DNA of 64,000 nt from positions 5,022,001-5,086,000 of the forward strand of contig JALGAS010000002.1 of the NCBI GenBank assembly GCA_023078685.1. The letters run 5' to 3'. Of this stretch, positions 12,115 to 25,062 are shown in pieces. The notes below the pieces were generated by a model that saw nothing but the letters and a program-made list of their open reading frames with translations, ran no database searches and was not told the DNA's origin. The position numbers and the translations under genes were made by a program. The stretch comes from Neopestalotiopsis rosae (taxonomy: Eukaryota; Ascomycota; Sordariomycetes; Amphisphaeriales; Sporocadaceae). Every line of letters starts with the position of its first letter. Within the stretch, counting starts at the first letter, position 1.

Positions 12115-15100
12115 ATTATTAATTATTTTATTTTAAAAATTAATAAAAACAATTATTAATAAAAACTGGAATTTTCAAAAAATAAAATAAAATCATTTAA
12201 TAAAGGCAATTTTACAAGAATTATTGCTTTTGAATAATGCTTTTAATCTTTATTTTCTTTATAATAAAAGCTTAATTAATTTAATAACTTTTATTAAAAA
12301 ATTAAAAAATCATAATTAATTAATTATTAATTAAACTAACTAAATTAACTAATAACTACGTGTAATTAATTAGTTAAATAAATAAAACTACGATAATTAA
12401 ATAATAAAATAACTAAAACTACGTAGTTTAGCTATTAATTAACTAAAACTAAAAACTAAAACTAATCCTGCCAACCTTATTAGTTAATAAATTAATACCG
12501 AATTTACGAGCGAGATTCGTTATATCTCCCACGTTTTAAATATCGTGGTTTAAACCATTTTAAAAACATGTAAATCAAATACCAAAAATAACGATGATTT
12601 AATTATGGATTATATTAATTTATACGTTCCATCGTTAAAAAATAACTAACCGTTAAAAATACCGGAAATTTTGAGTTTTAATAATAAATTATTTATTTAT
12701 TAAATTTTATTATAATAATTTAATAATTAATTAATTAATTTTTAAATTTCATTAATCGAACCCGTTAAATAGCTATTTTAACGAAACATACCTTTCAAGT
12801 CCGAAAATTATTAATAAGGGGTATTTTAAAAATCAAAATAAATAATTTATTTAATTTCGGTTATAATAAAGCTAAAATTCTAAATGGTAAATCTTTTAAT
12901 TATTTTATCTTTTATTTTATTTCAATAATTATTTATTAGATTTTATATTCGATGGACTTCGATTTATCGTATGATTTCGGCTATTCTTAAATTAAAGGAA
13001 CCGTGAAATTACGTTCTTCGAGAGACCGAAAACGAAGAATTTATTAATATTTTCTTTAACAACGCCGATTGGTTTTCATTAACCGAATTAAAACGGGGTT
13101 TTAAAATATTTATAAAACCTTCCCTTAAATTATAAAGGGAGGTTTATACCACTTTACCTCGGGGTCTTTTATATATTTATAAAATATATAAAATATATAA
13201 AGACTTAAAGTTTTTTTATCGAGCGTATAAGGAATAAATAGTGGAAACTCCAAAACTAATAAGTTTTTTTAATTATTTATTTATTAATTAATCAACTTAA
13301 AAAACCTTATTTTAACCAATTAATACGCAGCTATTTAAGTCGGTAAAAATAAATTAAATAATTATTTCCCCCGAAAGCTTACCGCAAATCGGTTAAAATA
13401 TTATAAACCGTTAATTTTGAATATTTTTTTAAATCTTCGATTTCAAATATCACATTTTCGAATTAACGGATTATTATTCTTTTACTTAACGATTTATTAA
13501 AATATTCTTCGAATTTTCTAAAGAGAATGCGTAAAATAAATTATTTATTAATTCTTTTATTAATTTATTTTCAATAGTTTATTACTTATTTTATTGATTT
13601 AATAAATAAGATAAAAAAGGGAAAAAGGGGGATATTAATCCATTCGAATTAAACGAAAAAGCCTTTTTTGCGGACGAAAAAGACGATATTTTCTTAAATC
13701 GAATAAGAATTCGTATCGAAAATAAATATAAAAAGTATATTAACGACGATGTTACCGCCATTTACGTAAGTTAATTAATTTTTAATTTTAACAATTTTTC
13801 TTCGATTAAATAAATAATTAATTAATTAATATAATAATAGGAGGAAGCATTAAATTAATAAAACAACAACCAATATAAATTTCCTATTTTAGCTATTTTA
13901 AACCGGCGTTATTTCGCTATTCCCGCTACTTCACCTGCTTTAAAAACAAATATTTTCCATTTTAAATTTTATTATTTTTAAAAATAAAGATAAATTAGCA
14001 CTTAAAACGATTAAATCGTTGATTTTATTAAGGAGTCAAGGAGTTTAATCGGTAAAAGAACTTAATAAATCGATTTACGAAAAAATAGATAATTCGGAGG
14101 AGGAAAAAGAAATAAAATTAAAATTAGCCTTATAGGTTTTATTTTATTTGCTTTAAAACGTTAAATAATATTAATACTTAATTAAGCTTTTTAAAATTAA
14201 AATTATTAAAATCAAACAAAAAATGCAATTAGCAAATAATTTAAAATTAACTTACAATTAACTAAATTATTAACTGCATTAACTTAAATTAACTTAAGTT
14301 AATAAAATCCCGGGCTCAAACTAACAAATAACTACATACAATTAAGAAAAGTCCGGATTACAACTATATTAACGTAAATTAACTACAGACTGCCTTTCCT
14401 ACCCTGGATTCAATCTAATTTAGTTTAATTACTAATTAATAACTAAAGGTTTTATTAATTTTATAATTTTTATTTAATATTAATCACAAAAATTAATAAA
14501 ATTAAAAAAGCATTAAAAAAACTAATAAATAGCCGTAAAAAAGGGTGTCTTACCGTATTAATTAATATTTATTTCGATTTTTTAGAAATAGCATTTTTAA
14601 AAGAATAAATACTAGTATTCTATTAACGATCTAATTCATTTATTAAAATTCGAATTTTAACAATAAAAAAATAACGGCTTTATATCTCTCTTTAATTCTA
14701 TTACTAATTATATTAATAAGACTTATAATAATTAATTATTTTATTTTTTTTTATTTTTATCTTTTAATTATTAAAATTAAATTAAATTTAATTAAGGCTT
14801 TAATTAAATCGATTTAGTTTTAATTAGCATTTTAATGGTTTCAATTAATTAAACTAAACGTAATTTTTAATTCATTAACATTGTTTAACTATTAATTGAT
14901 TAAATCATAACCCTAGCTATTAAGTTATTAATTTAAAATTAATTAATTAAATTTAAATCAGGCTATTAATTAAATTATTAAATTTAAATTAATAATTTAA
15001 AAAACTCAATTTAATTAATTTATTAATTAAATTAATTAAATTTGAGTTAAACTCACTTAAGTTAATAGCAAACTGCCTTTGCTACCCTGCTTAAAATCAA

Positions 15101-15632
15101 TTAATTTAATTACCTACTTAAATAAAGCTTAATAAATTTTTCATAAAATTGGGCTTAAATTAACTGCTATTTGATTCGAGTGACTTTAACTTAAATTTAA
15201 ATAAAATAACTAATTAATTAAATTAATTAAGTTTTTAAAATTGCTAATTTAAACTCGATTAATTTAATTAATTGCTTTAATAAAATTCATCAATTTAATT
15301 AATTATTCAAATAAAACTTAAGACGTTTACTATTAATTTAATAAATAAATTCGTATAATAAAATTAACTTGACTAAATTATTATTTATAAAATTAATAAT
15401 ATATTTATTATAAAAGCTTTAATTTAACGTAATTATTTAAATCTTAATCATTATTTTAAATGCTTTAAATTACTCTTTTAATTAACTCAAACTCAATTAT
15501 TTTAATTAATTGCTTAAATAAAACTCACTAATTTAATTAATTAAATAAATAAAACTCATTTAACTTTCAATAATAATAAATAAAATAAAACTTATTAATT
15601 TAATTAATTACTTAAGTAAAACTTAAATTAAG

Positions 15633-15847
15633 TATAATAGCGCACTTAGTTACCCCACCACCTGGTTGCCCCACTACGACCGGCTGCTGCGCTACAGCCA
15701 GCCCTACCCCGGCCCCGACCATCTTACCGGTCGGGGACGTATATAGCTCTTCACCGAGCTGGTGGATTATTCATTCTCCAGCTTCGTTAATACAACTAAT
15801 TATACCCCATACTAAGCAAAGACCGGCTTTAATATAATACCGTGATA
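15633..15847 (+). mobile_element. Probable solo LTR, family LTR-4, copy 1
   Basis: A GC-rich islet of about 215 bp including CCCCGGCCCC at 15707-15716. A relative lies at 25496-25835. Ends are proposed as TATAATAG..GTGATA from flanks TTAAG and TTAAA (4 of 5 matching, the difference RIP-compatible). The family is clear; exact ends are uncertain. Confidence 0.55.
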
Positions 15848-15908
15848 TTAAATGAGTTAATTCAAACTTAAATTCGAAGCTTAAATTTAAACTGCCAAGC
15901 TTGGTAAA

Positions 15909-16053
15909 TATTGGGCGTAGCCCAACCTCATGGCCAGATTAGGCTTAGCGTCTAGCGCAGCTAGACCCAAGTATATAGGATTGGCCTTCGGCCAACCTAT
16001 CGTTAGTAATATATGCTTCTTCACATCACACTCCGGTACCACAAGGTGCAACA
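15909..16053 (+). mobile_element. Solo LTR, family LTR-1, copy C
   Basis: 145 bp, TATTGGGC to GGTGCAACA, with a perfect TSD GTAAA (15904-15908, 16054-16058). It is nearly identical to copies A, D and E. Copy D follows 289 bp later in the same orientation with its own TSD, so the two are independent insertions and not one element's LTR pair. Confidence 0.92.
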
Positions 16054-16342
16054 GTAAAACTACGTTAATTAGCTAATAAAATAACTAAAACTACGTAATT
16101 TAATTATTAGCAGGGTTATAAATATATTCTTCAATTTATTAAATAAATTAATTAGTCACTAAATCATTTAATTTTAATCGGGGTAGTAATTAAAAAATTT
16201 AATTTTAATCAGGGTTTTAATTAAATTAATTTAATTTTAAATTAGTTTGATTTAATTTAATTATTAACTAATAACCAGGGTTAGCAGCTTAAATTTAAAT
16301 TTTAAATTTAAATATAAATTAATTTAATTAAATTGAATTTTA

Positions 16343-16487
16343 TATTGGGCGTAGCCCAACCTCATGGCCAGATTAGGCTTAGCGTCTAGCATAGCTAAAC
16401 CCAAGTATATAGGATTAGCCTTCGGCCAACCTATCGTTAGTAATGTATGCTTCTTCACACCACTCTCCTGTACCACAAGGTGCAACA
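16343..16487 (+). mobile_element. Solo LTR, family LTR-1, copy D
   Basis: 145 bp, TATTGGGC to GGTGCAACA, with a perfect TSD TTTTA (16338-16342, 16488-16492). Confidence 0.92.
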
Positions 16488-16556
16488 TTTTATTTCTTAT
16501 CATAAAAAACTCTTTAAATACTTACGTAAATAATTAAATTAATAAATTTTATTTAA

Positions 16557-16762
16557 TATAATGGCAACTGCGGCTGCCCCACTAATAAGCCACTGGCACG
16601 CTACGGGGAAGCTCTGGTAGCGTTCGTCCCCCACCATGCCATTCGTACTATGTACAAAGCAACGCCCGTAACTCCGTAAATTTTCAGTTCTTTATCTTTA
16701 AATCAATACACACTAATAGGGTATACATTAACTCAGCTTATATAACCTCCCGGACCGTAACA
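16557..16762 (-). mobile_element. Solo LTR, family LTR-2, copy 2
   Basis: 206 bp, inverted relative to copy 1 and the same length, with a perfect TSD TTTAA (16552-16556, 16763-16767). The far end is RIP-changed (TATAATGG for TGTGATGG). Confidence 0.9.
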
Positions 16763-16971
16763 TTTAAGCTATTATTTAAATTATTAAGTTTTATTTAAGC
16801 AATTAATAAAATTAAATAAATTAACTAAATTAATAATTTATTAATTCAAAAATTTATTTAATTATTTTAAAATAACCGAATAAATTCAAAATGAAATAAA
16901 ATACCGGTTATTTTAATAAGCGTATTTAAAACTTTTTACCTTATTGATTTTACTTTTAATTCTTTTAATTT

Positions 16972-17116
16972 TATTATTCCTTATAATACCAAAAAATATT
17001 ATAAAAAAGCATAAATCATTAACGATAAATTAGCCGAAAGCTAATCCCATATACTTAGGTTTAACTACGCCAGACGCTAAGCCTAATCTGGCTATAAGGC
17101 TGGGCTACGCCCAATA
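16972..17116 (-). mobile_element. Solo LTR, family LTR-1, copy F (heavily mutated)
   Basis: 145 bp, the same length as the intact copies, but most CA/TG steps in its left half are lost (TATTATTCC for TGTTGCACC). TSD AATTT (16967-16971, 17117-17121) is perfect. It shows that some members of this family were hit by RIP or are old. Confidence 0.85.
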
Positions 17117-18226
17117 AATTTTAATTTTAATATTTTTAAATTATTAACTCAAACTTAATTAAATTTAAATTACTAAATTTTATTTAAGCTAATAATCAAA
17201 TTAATTAAATCTAAATTAAATTTAATTCCAAGGTAAAAAAAGCAATCTATAATTAATTAATATAATTACAATTAACTTAAATTAATATAATTGCAATCCG
17301 GATTTTTATTAATTACATATAATTATTTATTGATTTAAATCTGGTACTCTATTAATATAATTAATTACAAATTAATTATAAACTAATTGCTAACTATAAT
17401 TCTTAATTAAAATTAAATAATTTAAATTTAAAAACGCTTAAATATTTTTTAAAACCTTTAGAAAAAAATATAATAAATATTAATTTAATTTAAGTGCTTT
17501 TTTCGTCGGTTTTATTAATTATTAACTAATTAATTTATTAAATATTATAATTATTTAATAAATAATTAAAATAATTTATTTCGTTAATTTTAATTGAATT
17601 ATTATTTTATTTTATTTGAATCGCAATTAGAAGTTAGTGCAATTATTAACTACAATTAATATAGTTAAATTTAAGTTTTAATTTTATTAACTGCAATTAA
17701 TTAAATTGTAGTCCGGATTTCACGCAATTAAATTAACTGCATTACAATTAACTGCCAATTAATTGCACTCTTACCCTGGTTATTAAAATTCGAATAAAAT
17801 CATTAAACTTAAAAAATTAATGCACTTTAATAATCTTTTATTTCTTTTATATTTATATTCTTTTATTTACATTTTTATTAATAAAATCAATTTAAACCTC
17901 TATTCTTTAACTACTAATTACTAGGGTTAGCAGCATTGATTTTAATCATTAGTTTCAATTAACTAATAATTAAATTACATAATTTTACTTAAGACACTAA
18001 CTAGTTACGGTTGTACGTAATTAAATACGCGTAATTAATTATTAATTAATTAAATACCAACCTTATTACTTATTTTAATTAATTATTAATTATACATAAT
18101 TTAATTTCAATGAAACCAACTGATTAATTACCATAAATTTAATCAAGGAATTATTTAATTACCGTAATTATATTTAAATTACTAATTAATTGCGGTTATG
18201 ATTAACGACGCGTAATTAATCATTAG

Positions 18227-18397
18227 CAGGGTTAGCACGATTAGTTTTAATTATTAATTTTGATTAACTAATAACTTAACTACGTAGTTTTACTCACGTA
18301 ACTAAATAACTACGGTAGTTTTACTCACCTTACTAACTAACTACGGTTGTAGTTAATTACGCGAAGTTAACTATTAGTTAACTAAATGCCAACCCTG
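18227..18397. mobile_element. hAT-type MITE, alpha subfamily, copy 1
   Basis: 171 bp from CAGGGTTAGCA to TGCCAACCCTG with a perfect 8-bp TSD ATCATTAG (18219-18226, 18398-18405). It contains GTTTTACTCA at 18287 and 18318, exactly 31 bp apart. It appears to be nested in an older, more mutated relative on both sides. Confidence 0.9.
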
Positions 18398-18740
18398 ATC
18401 ATTAGCTAATTAAATGCTTACCCTAATTATAATATTTATTTTAATTATCGACATTCGAAATTAAATAAGAAAAACAAAAAATAACGGTATAACGTTTCTT
18501 TCGATTTATTCTTTTAATAAAGGTATTAAAGCTTTATATAATTAATCATTTTATTTAGTTTTGCCTTTTTCTTTTAATTATTAATTATTTTTATTATTAA
18601 TCAAATTTAGCCGCTTGAGTTTGAGTTTTAAGTGTTAGTTTGAGTTAACTCACTTGAGTTGAGTTTTACTTATTAAATTCAGTAATTTATTGAGTTTTAT
18701 TTGCGGTGGTAATTAAATTAATAAGTTTTACTTAAGGAAT

Positions 18741-19139
18741 CAGGGTAGGAATGCAGTTAACTGGCAGTTAACTCCATAAAGTCCGGACTGCAACTTAACT
18801 AATTGCAATTAGTTAAAATTCAGACTATAACTGCACTTTTTGCAATTAACTACAAAATAACTGCTAACTGCACTTTGCAGTTAAGTTAATTAACTGCTAA
18901 CTGCAATAATTTAAGTATTATTATTTAATTAACTAATAATTAAATAAAAAGCCTTTTAATACCTTTTTATAAAGCTTTATATACCGTTTAATTCTGAATA
19001 AAAAGCTTTAAAATAACTTAAATATTCGATTTTTCTTTAATTATTTTGTTATTTCAATGCAGTTAATTATAATTAACTGCAATTAACTTAAGTTAACTGC
19101 AACTGCACTAATTAACTGCAGACTGCCTTTCCCACCCTA
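18741..19139. mobile_element. hAT-type MITE, gamma subfamily, copy 1
   Basis: 399 bp from CAGGGTAGGA to CCCACCCTA (last G RIP-changed) with a perfect 8-bp TSD TAAGGAAT (18733-18740, 19140-19147). Both arms are rich in GCAGTTAACTGC words; a non-repetitive AT-rich core lies between. It is inserted in a beta-type element. Confidence 0.9.
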
Positions 19140-19714
19140 TAAGGAATTAATTAAATTAAGTGAGTTTTATTTAAGCAATTAATGAAATTATTGAATTTGA
19201 GTTAATAAGATAAATAACTTAAAGACTTTTAAAATATCGATTAAAAATCGAATACAAAAAAACTAAATGAGTAAGTTTATTTATTTTAAAGTCGTTTATT
19301 TTACAAAATTCAATATTTTGTTTCAATTCTTTTATTTATTAAATGATTAGGTTAAATTTTAAATTTCACTTTGACTTAATTTAAATACGCTAAGTTTTAT
19401 TTAAATAATTAGCTAAATTAATTAAGTTTTACTTAAGTAATTAAATAAATTATTAAGTTTAAATCAATAGATTTAATAATTTAATTAATTTATTTCATTA
19501 ATTAAGTTAATTAAGTTTAAATTAAACTCACTAAGTTAATTATTAGTTAACTTAAAGGCAACCTTGTTGTTAACTTAATTAAATTAATTTAACTTTAATT
19601 AGGGTAATAATTGAATTATTTAGTTTTCATTAGCACTTTTAATAACTAATGTTAGTTTTTAATAGAGTTGGCATTTAATTAACTGATAATTAAGTACGCG
19701 TAATTAATTACAAC

Positions 19715-20457
19715 TAGGGTAGGAATGCAGTTAACTGGTAGTTAACTGCAATGTAGTTAACTTAACTACGTAAAATCCAGACTGCAACTTAACTAATTAT
19801 AATTAGTTAAAATCCAGACTGCAACTGCACTTTTTGCAGTTAATTATAAAATAACTGCTAACTGCTATAATATAAATATTATTATTTAATTAAATAATAA
19901 TAAAATATTAAACCTTTTTATAGCTTTTCATTGAGCTTTTTATAACGTTTTATTTTATTAAAGCTTTTTGAAATAAGTTAAATATTCGAATATTTATTAA
20001 TTATCTCATTATTTTAATGCAGTTAATTATAATTAACAGGGTTGGCAGCTTGAGTTTGAGTTTTGAGTTTGAGTTTGAGTTAACTCATTTGAGTTGAGTT
20101 TTACTCACCGTTTTTAAAAACTCATTAAGTTTTACTCACGTAACTAACTAAATCAGTGAGTTTTACTCAAGCTATTAACTAAATCAATAAGTTTTACTCA
20201 AGCAACTGATTAAATCAAATGAGTTATTTAACTTAATAACTCACGAATTTAAAGGGTTATTTAATTAATTTAAAAATAACGAAACAAGATAAAAATAAAA
20301 TAAAATATCAGTTATTTTAATCAACGGATTTCAAGGCTTTTACGCAATTAGTTTTATTTTTAATCCTTTTAATTCTTCTTTTAATTCTTTTGAGTCATTA
20401 AGTGAAAATCCAGACTGCAACTGCATCAACTAACTGCAGACTGCCTTTCCTACCCTG
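19715..20457. mobile_element. hAT-type MITE, gamma subfamily, copy 2, carrying a nested beta element
   Basis: 743 bp from TAGGGTAGGA to TCCTACCCTG with a perfect 8-bp TSD ATTACAAC (19707-19714, 20458-20465). It interrupts an alpha element at its conserved TTAACTACAACCGTA stretch. A beta element starts inside it at 20037. Confidence 0.88.
20037..20405. mobile_element. hAT-type MITE, beta subfamily, truncated, nested in gamma copy 2
   Basis: The left end is CAGGGTTGGCAGCTTGAG. Four GTTTTACTCA motifs start at 20098, 20129, 20160 and 20191, a strict 31-bp period. The right end is missing, probably deleted with part of the host gamma element, so the end coordinate is approximate. Confidence 0.7.
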
Positions 20458-20714
20458 ATTACAACCGTACTTAATTAGCAAGGTGAGTAAAACTACGGTA
20501 AATAATTAATTGCTTAAATAAAACTACCGTAATTAGTTAGTGGTCTAAATAAAATTCAATTACGGTTAGTTAGTAATTAATCATATTAACTAATTAACTA
20601 CGGATTAAATAAAATAATAATTAATATTATGAATAGTATTATATTTTAACGTTTACCATTAAAATCGAATTAATAAAAGAAAAATATAATAGCTTAGGTA
20701 TTTTCATTCGTTAT

Positions 20715-20884
20715 CAGGGTTGGCATTTAGTTAACTAATAGTTAATTACGCGTAGTTAACTACAACCGTAGTTAGTTAGTAAGGTGAGTAAAACTACGGT
20801 ACTTATTAGTTGCTTAAGTAAAACTACGTAGTTTAGTTATTAGTTAACTAAAACTAAAAACTAAAACTAATCCTGCCAACCCTG
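20715..20884. mobile_element. hAT-type MITE, alpha subfamily, copy 2
   Basis: 170 bp, CAGGGTTGGCA to TGCCAACCCTG, in the opposite orientation to alpha copy 1 and closely similar to it. Both termini are intact (11-bp TIR). The flanks share only GTTAT and not 8 bp, so one flank may have been rearranged. Confidence 0.82.
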
Positions 20885-21095
20885 GTTATGAGTTATTTTA
20901 AGTATTAACTAAATTAATTTGAGTTAGCTTTAATTAGGGTCCTAACTAAATCAATTTAATTTTAATTAGCATTTTAATAACCAACGTTAATTTTTAGTTA
21001 ACTAAACTAATTATAGTTTTTAATTAACTAAACTAATTATAGTTTTTAATTAACTAACGTTAGTTAACTATTAGTTAACTAAATTGCAACCCTGA

Positions 21096-21149
21096 TTATT
21101 CGTAATGTAGGCTTTTTTATAACACACTTCGGTATTAAAAGTTATAATA
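21096..21149 (+). mobile_element. LTR-1 fragment, 3' half
   Basis: It aligns with the last 54 bp of LTR-1 (GTAATGTAGGC..CACACTTCGGTA..) with RIP-type changes. It abuts the CCCTG end of a hAT-type MITE. Confidence 0.6.
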
Positions 21150-21462
21150 TTAAATAATAAATTAGCATAAACTTTTATAAATTCGTAATTAGTTAAATAT
21201 TAATTAAATTAATTAAACTAATTAATAACTACGCGTAATTAATTACTAAAGTGAGTAAAATTACCGTAGTTAGTTAGTGACTTGAGTAAAACTACGTAGT
21301 TTAATTAATACGGTGAGTAAAACTATGTAATTTAATTATTAATTAATGAAAACTAAAAATTAAAACTAATCCTGCTAACCCTGGTTTTTAATTAATTGAA
21401 TTAAATTTAGTTTTTAATTCAGTGACGTTAATTATCTATCTATTAATTAAATTGCAACCTTA

Positions 21463-21564
21463 ATTATTAATTATAAGTTAGCCGAAGGCTAATTTCATAT
21501 ATTTAAGCTTAGCTGCTTTAAACGCCAGGCTTAATTTATTTATTAGCTTAGGCTACGCTTAATA
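21463..21564 (-). mobile_element. LTR-1 fragment, 5' half
   Basis: About 100 bp matching the first 100 bp of LTR-1 in reverse orientation (TTAGCCGAAGGCTAA and GGCTACGCTTAATA recognisable). With 21096-21149 it looks like one LTR-1 copy split and partly inverted. Confidence 0.6.
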
Positions 21565-23121
21565 TCTACGTAGTTTTATTTAAATAATTAATTAATTATA
21601 ATAATTTTATTTACCTTATTAATTAATTACGGGTAGTTTTTAATGAATTTAATTTATAATCAATTAACTACGAATCCTAAAATTCTTTTCACTTAATTAA
21701 GTTTTTAATATAAATAAAATAAATATTAAAAGTTGGATTTTAAAGCAATATTAATTTGAATCAAGGTTAGCAGCTTGAGTTTAAATTAAGTGATTTAAGT
21801 TGATTTTTATTTTTTAAAAGCGGTAGCTCTATGAGTTTTATTTATAATGGTAGTTGAATTAATGATCAATTAAGTTACCTACTTTCACTCGCCTTATTAA
21901 TTCATTACGTGTAGTTATTAATTAGTTTAATTCATTTAATTGATTAATATATAATTAATTACGATTTTAAAAAGCCTTATTTCAAATATTTAAAATAAGT
22001 AATATTTTATAATGATTAAAATAAAATAATAAAATCAAAGCGTAAAGGAATTATCTCGTTGTGCTTAATACGTGTATTTGATTTTTGATATTTATTTTAA
22101 TATAAATATATATTATTAAAATGATAATAAACTTAATTATAAAACTTTGAAAATTAATATTTTAACGGTATAGATTATAAATAATAAAATTACTAGAATC
22201 ATTACCTTTTTATTCTTCATAATTAGATTTTATCAGGGTTGCACTTTAATTAACGTTAGTTATTAAAAGTGTTCATTAAAACTAAATGTTTTAATTAGGA
22301 GCCTGATTAAAATTAAATTAATTTAGTTTAATTAATAACTAAAAGAAAAAAGCTAAAATAAATTAAATAATTAACTATATAAGGCTTTATTACTTTAACT
22401 AATAAAAAATATAAAAAGACCTAGTACCGTTATCCTTTTATTTTTATTCTTAAAATTTGAATTTTAATAATTAAAATAAAGTCGGTAATAAACAAGGTTG
22501 CAAATGGATTAACTAATAATCAATTACGCGTAATTAACTACACTTAGAACTAGTTAATAACCTGAGTAGAATTACGTAATCTGATTAATTAATTGCTTAA
22601 GTAAAACTAATAATTAAATAATTTAAATAATTAATTTTTTATTAAAATAAATTACTTTAATAAAATAACGTTATTATTAATATTTAAAGTCGTAATTTTA
22701 AAATTAATTCATTATTTTTTATTATAATTCTATTATTCGATTTTAAATAATTAATAAAAGAAAATCGTAATTAACCAGTAAGGTAATTAAAACTACGTAT
22801 AATTAGCAGGGTTGCAACGATTAGTTTTAGTTATTAGTTTTAATTAACTAATAACCAGGGTTGTTACAATTAGTTTTAGTTATTAGTTTTAATAAACTAT
22901 TAACTAAACTACGTAGTTTTACTTAAGCAACTAATTAATTACGGTAGTTTTACTCACGTTATTAATTAATTACGCGTAGTTTTTAGTTAGTTTAGTTAGT
23001 TTAATTAATAACTAACTAACTACGATTTATAAATTATTTATTAAATTTGTTTTATTTAAATAAGGTTTTATAAAGAATAAAATAAAGAGTAAAAGCACGA
23101 TTAAAATGCTATATTAATCAT

Positions 23122-23663
23122 CAGGGTTGGCTTTGAGTTAACTGGCAGTTAACTCAATTGAGTTTAAGTCAAACTCAATTAATTTAATTAATTAACTAAG
23201 TCAATTAAGTTTTTAAAACTGCTAACTCAAACTCAACTGATTTAATTAGCTGCTTGAGTAAAACTTATTGATTTAGTTATTTAATTGAGTAAAACTCAAC
23301 TCAATTAAGTTAACTCAAACTCAAAATTTAAAATGTTAATTTAATAAATAAAGCATTATAATAAAAAAACTTATTTCAATTAATTAAAAGACTTTAAAAC
23401 GAATACAATAGGTTATTTTATTATTTTATTTATTAATATTCGATTTTTAAAAATTATTTTAAAGATCTTTGAGTTATTCTTTTAACTAACTTAAACTCAA
23501 TGATTTAGTTAGTTCCTTGAGTAAAACTTACTTGATTTAGTTAGTTGCTTGAATAAAACTCATTGATTTAGTTACCACCGTGAGTAAAACTTATTGAGTT
23601 ATCGATTTTAGTGAGTAAAACTCAACTCAAGTGAGTTAACTTAAACTCAAGCTGCCAACCCTG
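23122..23663. mobile_element. hAT-type MITE, beta subfamily, near full length
   Basis: 542 bp from CAGGGTTGGC to GCTGCCAACCCTG. Flanks TTAATCAT and TTTATTAT agree at 6 of 8 positions. The right arm carries TGAGTAAAAC-type motifs at 23518, 23550, 23581 and 23612 (spacing 32, 31, 31), the reverse of those in the left arm of the other beta copy. The AT-rich core has no open frame. Confidence 0.75.
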
Positions 23664-25062
23664 TTTATTATATTAAAAATGCCACTTTTTCAAAAATTCA
23701 AAAGAAATATTAATTAATAGGATAAAATAACCGTTTTTACGGCATTTTATAAATTCTCTTTCGTTTTATCAATTTAAGTGTTTATTTTAATTTACATTAT
23801 ATGAGATATATTAATTTAATTACCACTTTAATTAAAATTCAATGATTTAATTATTAATTAAATTAAATAATTAATTAAAGAATTAAATTATAACCTTGGA
23901 TTTTAATAATAAAGATTTAAAAGAAGTAATGTTCATTATTTCAATTGTTCTTTTATAAGGTTGGCTTTTTAAGTTAACTGCTAATTAACTCAAGTAAGTT
24001 TAATTCAAACTTAATTGATTTAATGAATTAATTAATTGAATTAAGTTTTTAAAGTTATTAACTTAAACTTAATTAATTTAATCACCAGCTTAAATAAAAT
24101 TTAATAAGTTGAACTTAATTAACTTTGAGTTAATAATTCAGAAATATTAAAATAAAAATTAAAACAATTAAAAATGAAATTAATAGCGTAAGAGTTTTTA
24201 ATTACGCTTATTAAAATAACCGGTATTTTTTTTAATTTTAAGCTTATTCGGTTAATTTTAAAATAATTAAATAAACCTTTAAATTAATGAATTAATGAGT
24301 TAATTAATTTATTTGATTTAATTATTTACTTAGGTAAAATTTATTAATTTAACTAATAGCTTAAATAAAACTTATTAATTTAATTACTTACGTGAGTAGA
24401 ATTTAAAGAGTTTTTAAAAATAATAAGTAAAACTCAAGTTAATTAAGTTAATTTGAACTTAAATTTAAAATTTAAACCTAAGCTATTAACCTTGTGTTTT
24501 TATTTAATTCGTAATTAATTAAGATTAACTAATGTAATTAATTATTAATCACTCGTAATGTAATTTTAATTAAAGTATTAATTAATTACATATAACTTTA
24601 ATAATAAGTCGAAATATTACGTGCAATTAAGCTTGGCATTTAATTAATTAATAATGAATTACGCGTAATTAATTAATAACGTGTGTAAAATTACCGAAAT
24701 TAATTAATAATTTAAATAAAGTTACGTAATTTAATTCATGGCTTTAATAAAACTATATAATTTAATTATTCATTAATTAAAACTAATAATTAAATAATTT
24801 AAATAATTAATATCTTTTTATTGAAATAACGTCATGAAATAAAATAACTTTATATTTAATAATTATTTTATCCGATTTTCAATAATTATTAAAAGAAAAT
24901 CGTAATTAATCATTAAAATAATTAAAATTACGCGTAATTAATTAATAAAGTGAGTAAAACTACCGTAGTTAATTAATTACTTAAGTAAAACTGCGTAATT
25001 TTATTGTTATATAATTAAAATTAAAAACTAAAATTAATCGTGCTAACCTTATTAATTACACG

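Noticed and set aside
11954..12136. 60-codon frame in the AT-rich block
   Set aside because: Lies within LTR-3 copy 2 and runs across its TSD.
15909..16487. LTR-1 copies C and D as the two LTRs of one miniature retrotransposon
   Set aside because: Each copy has its own different perfect TSD (GTAAA and TTTTA), so they are independent insertions.
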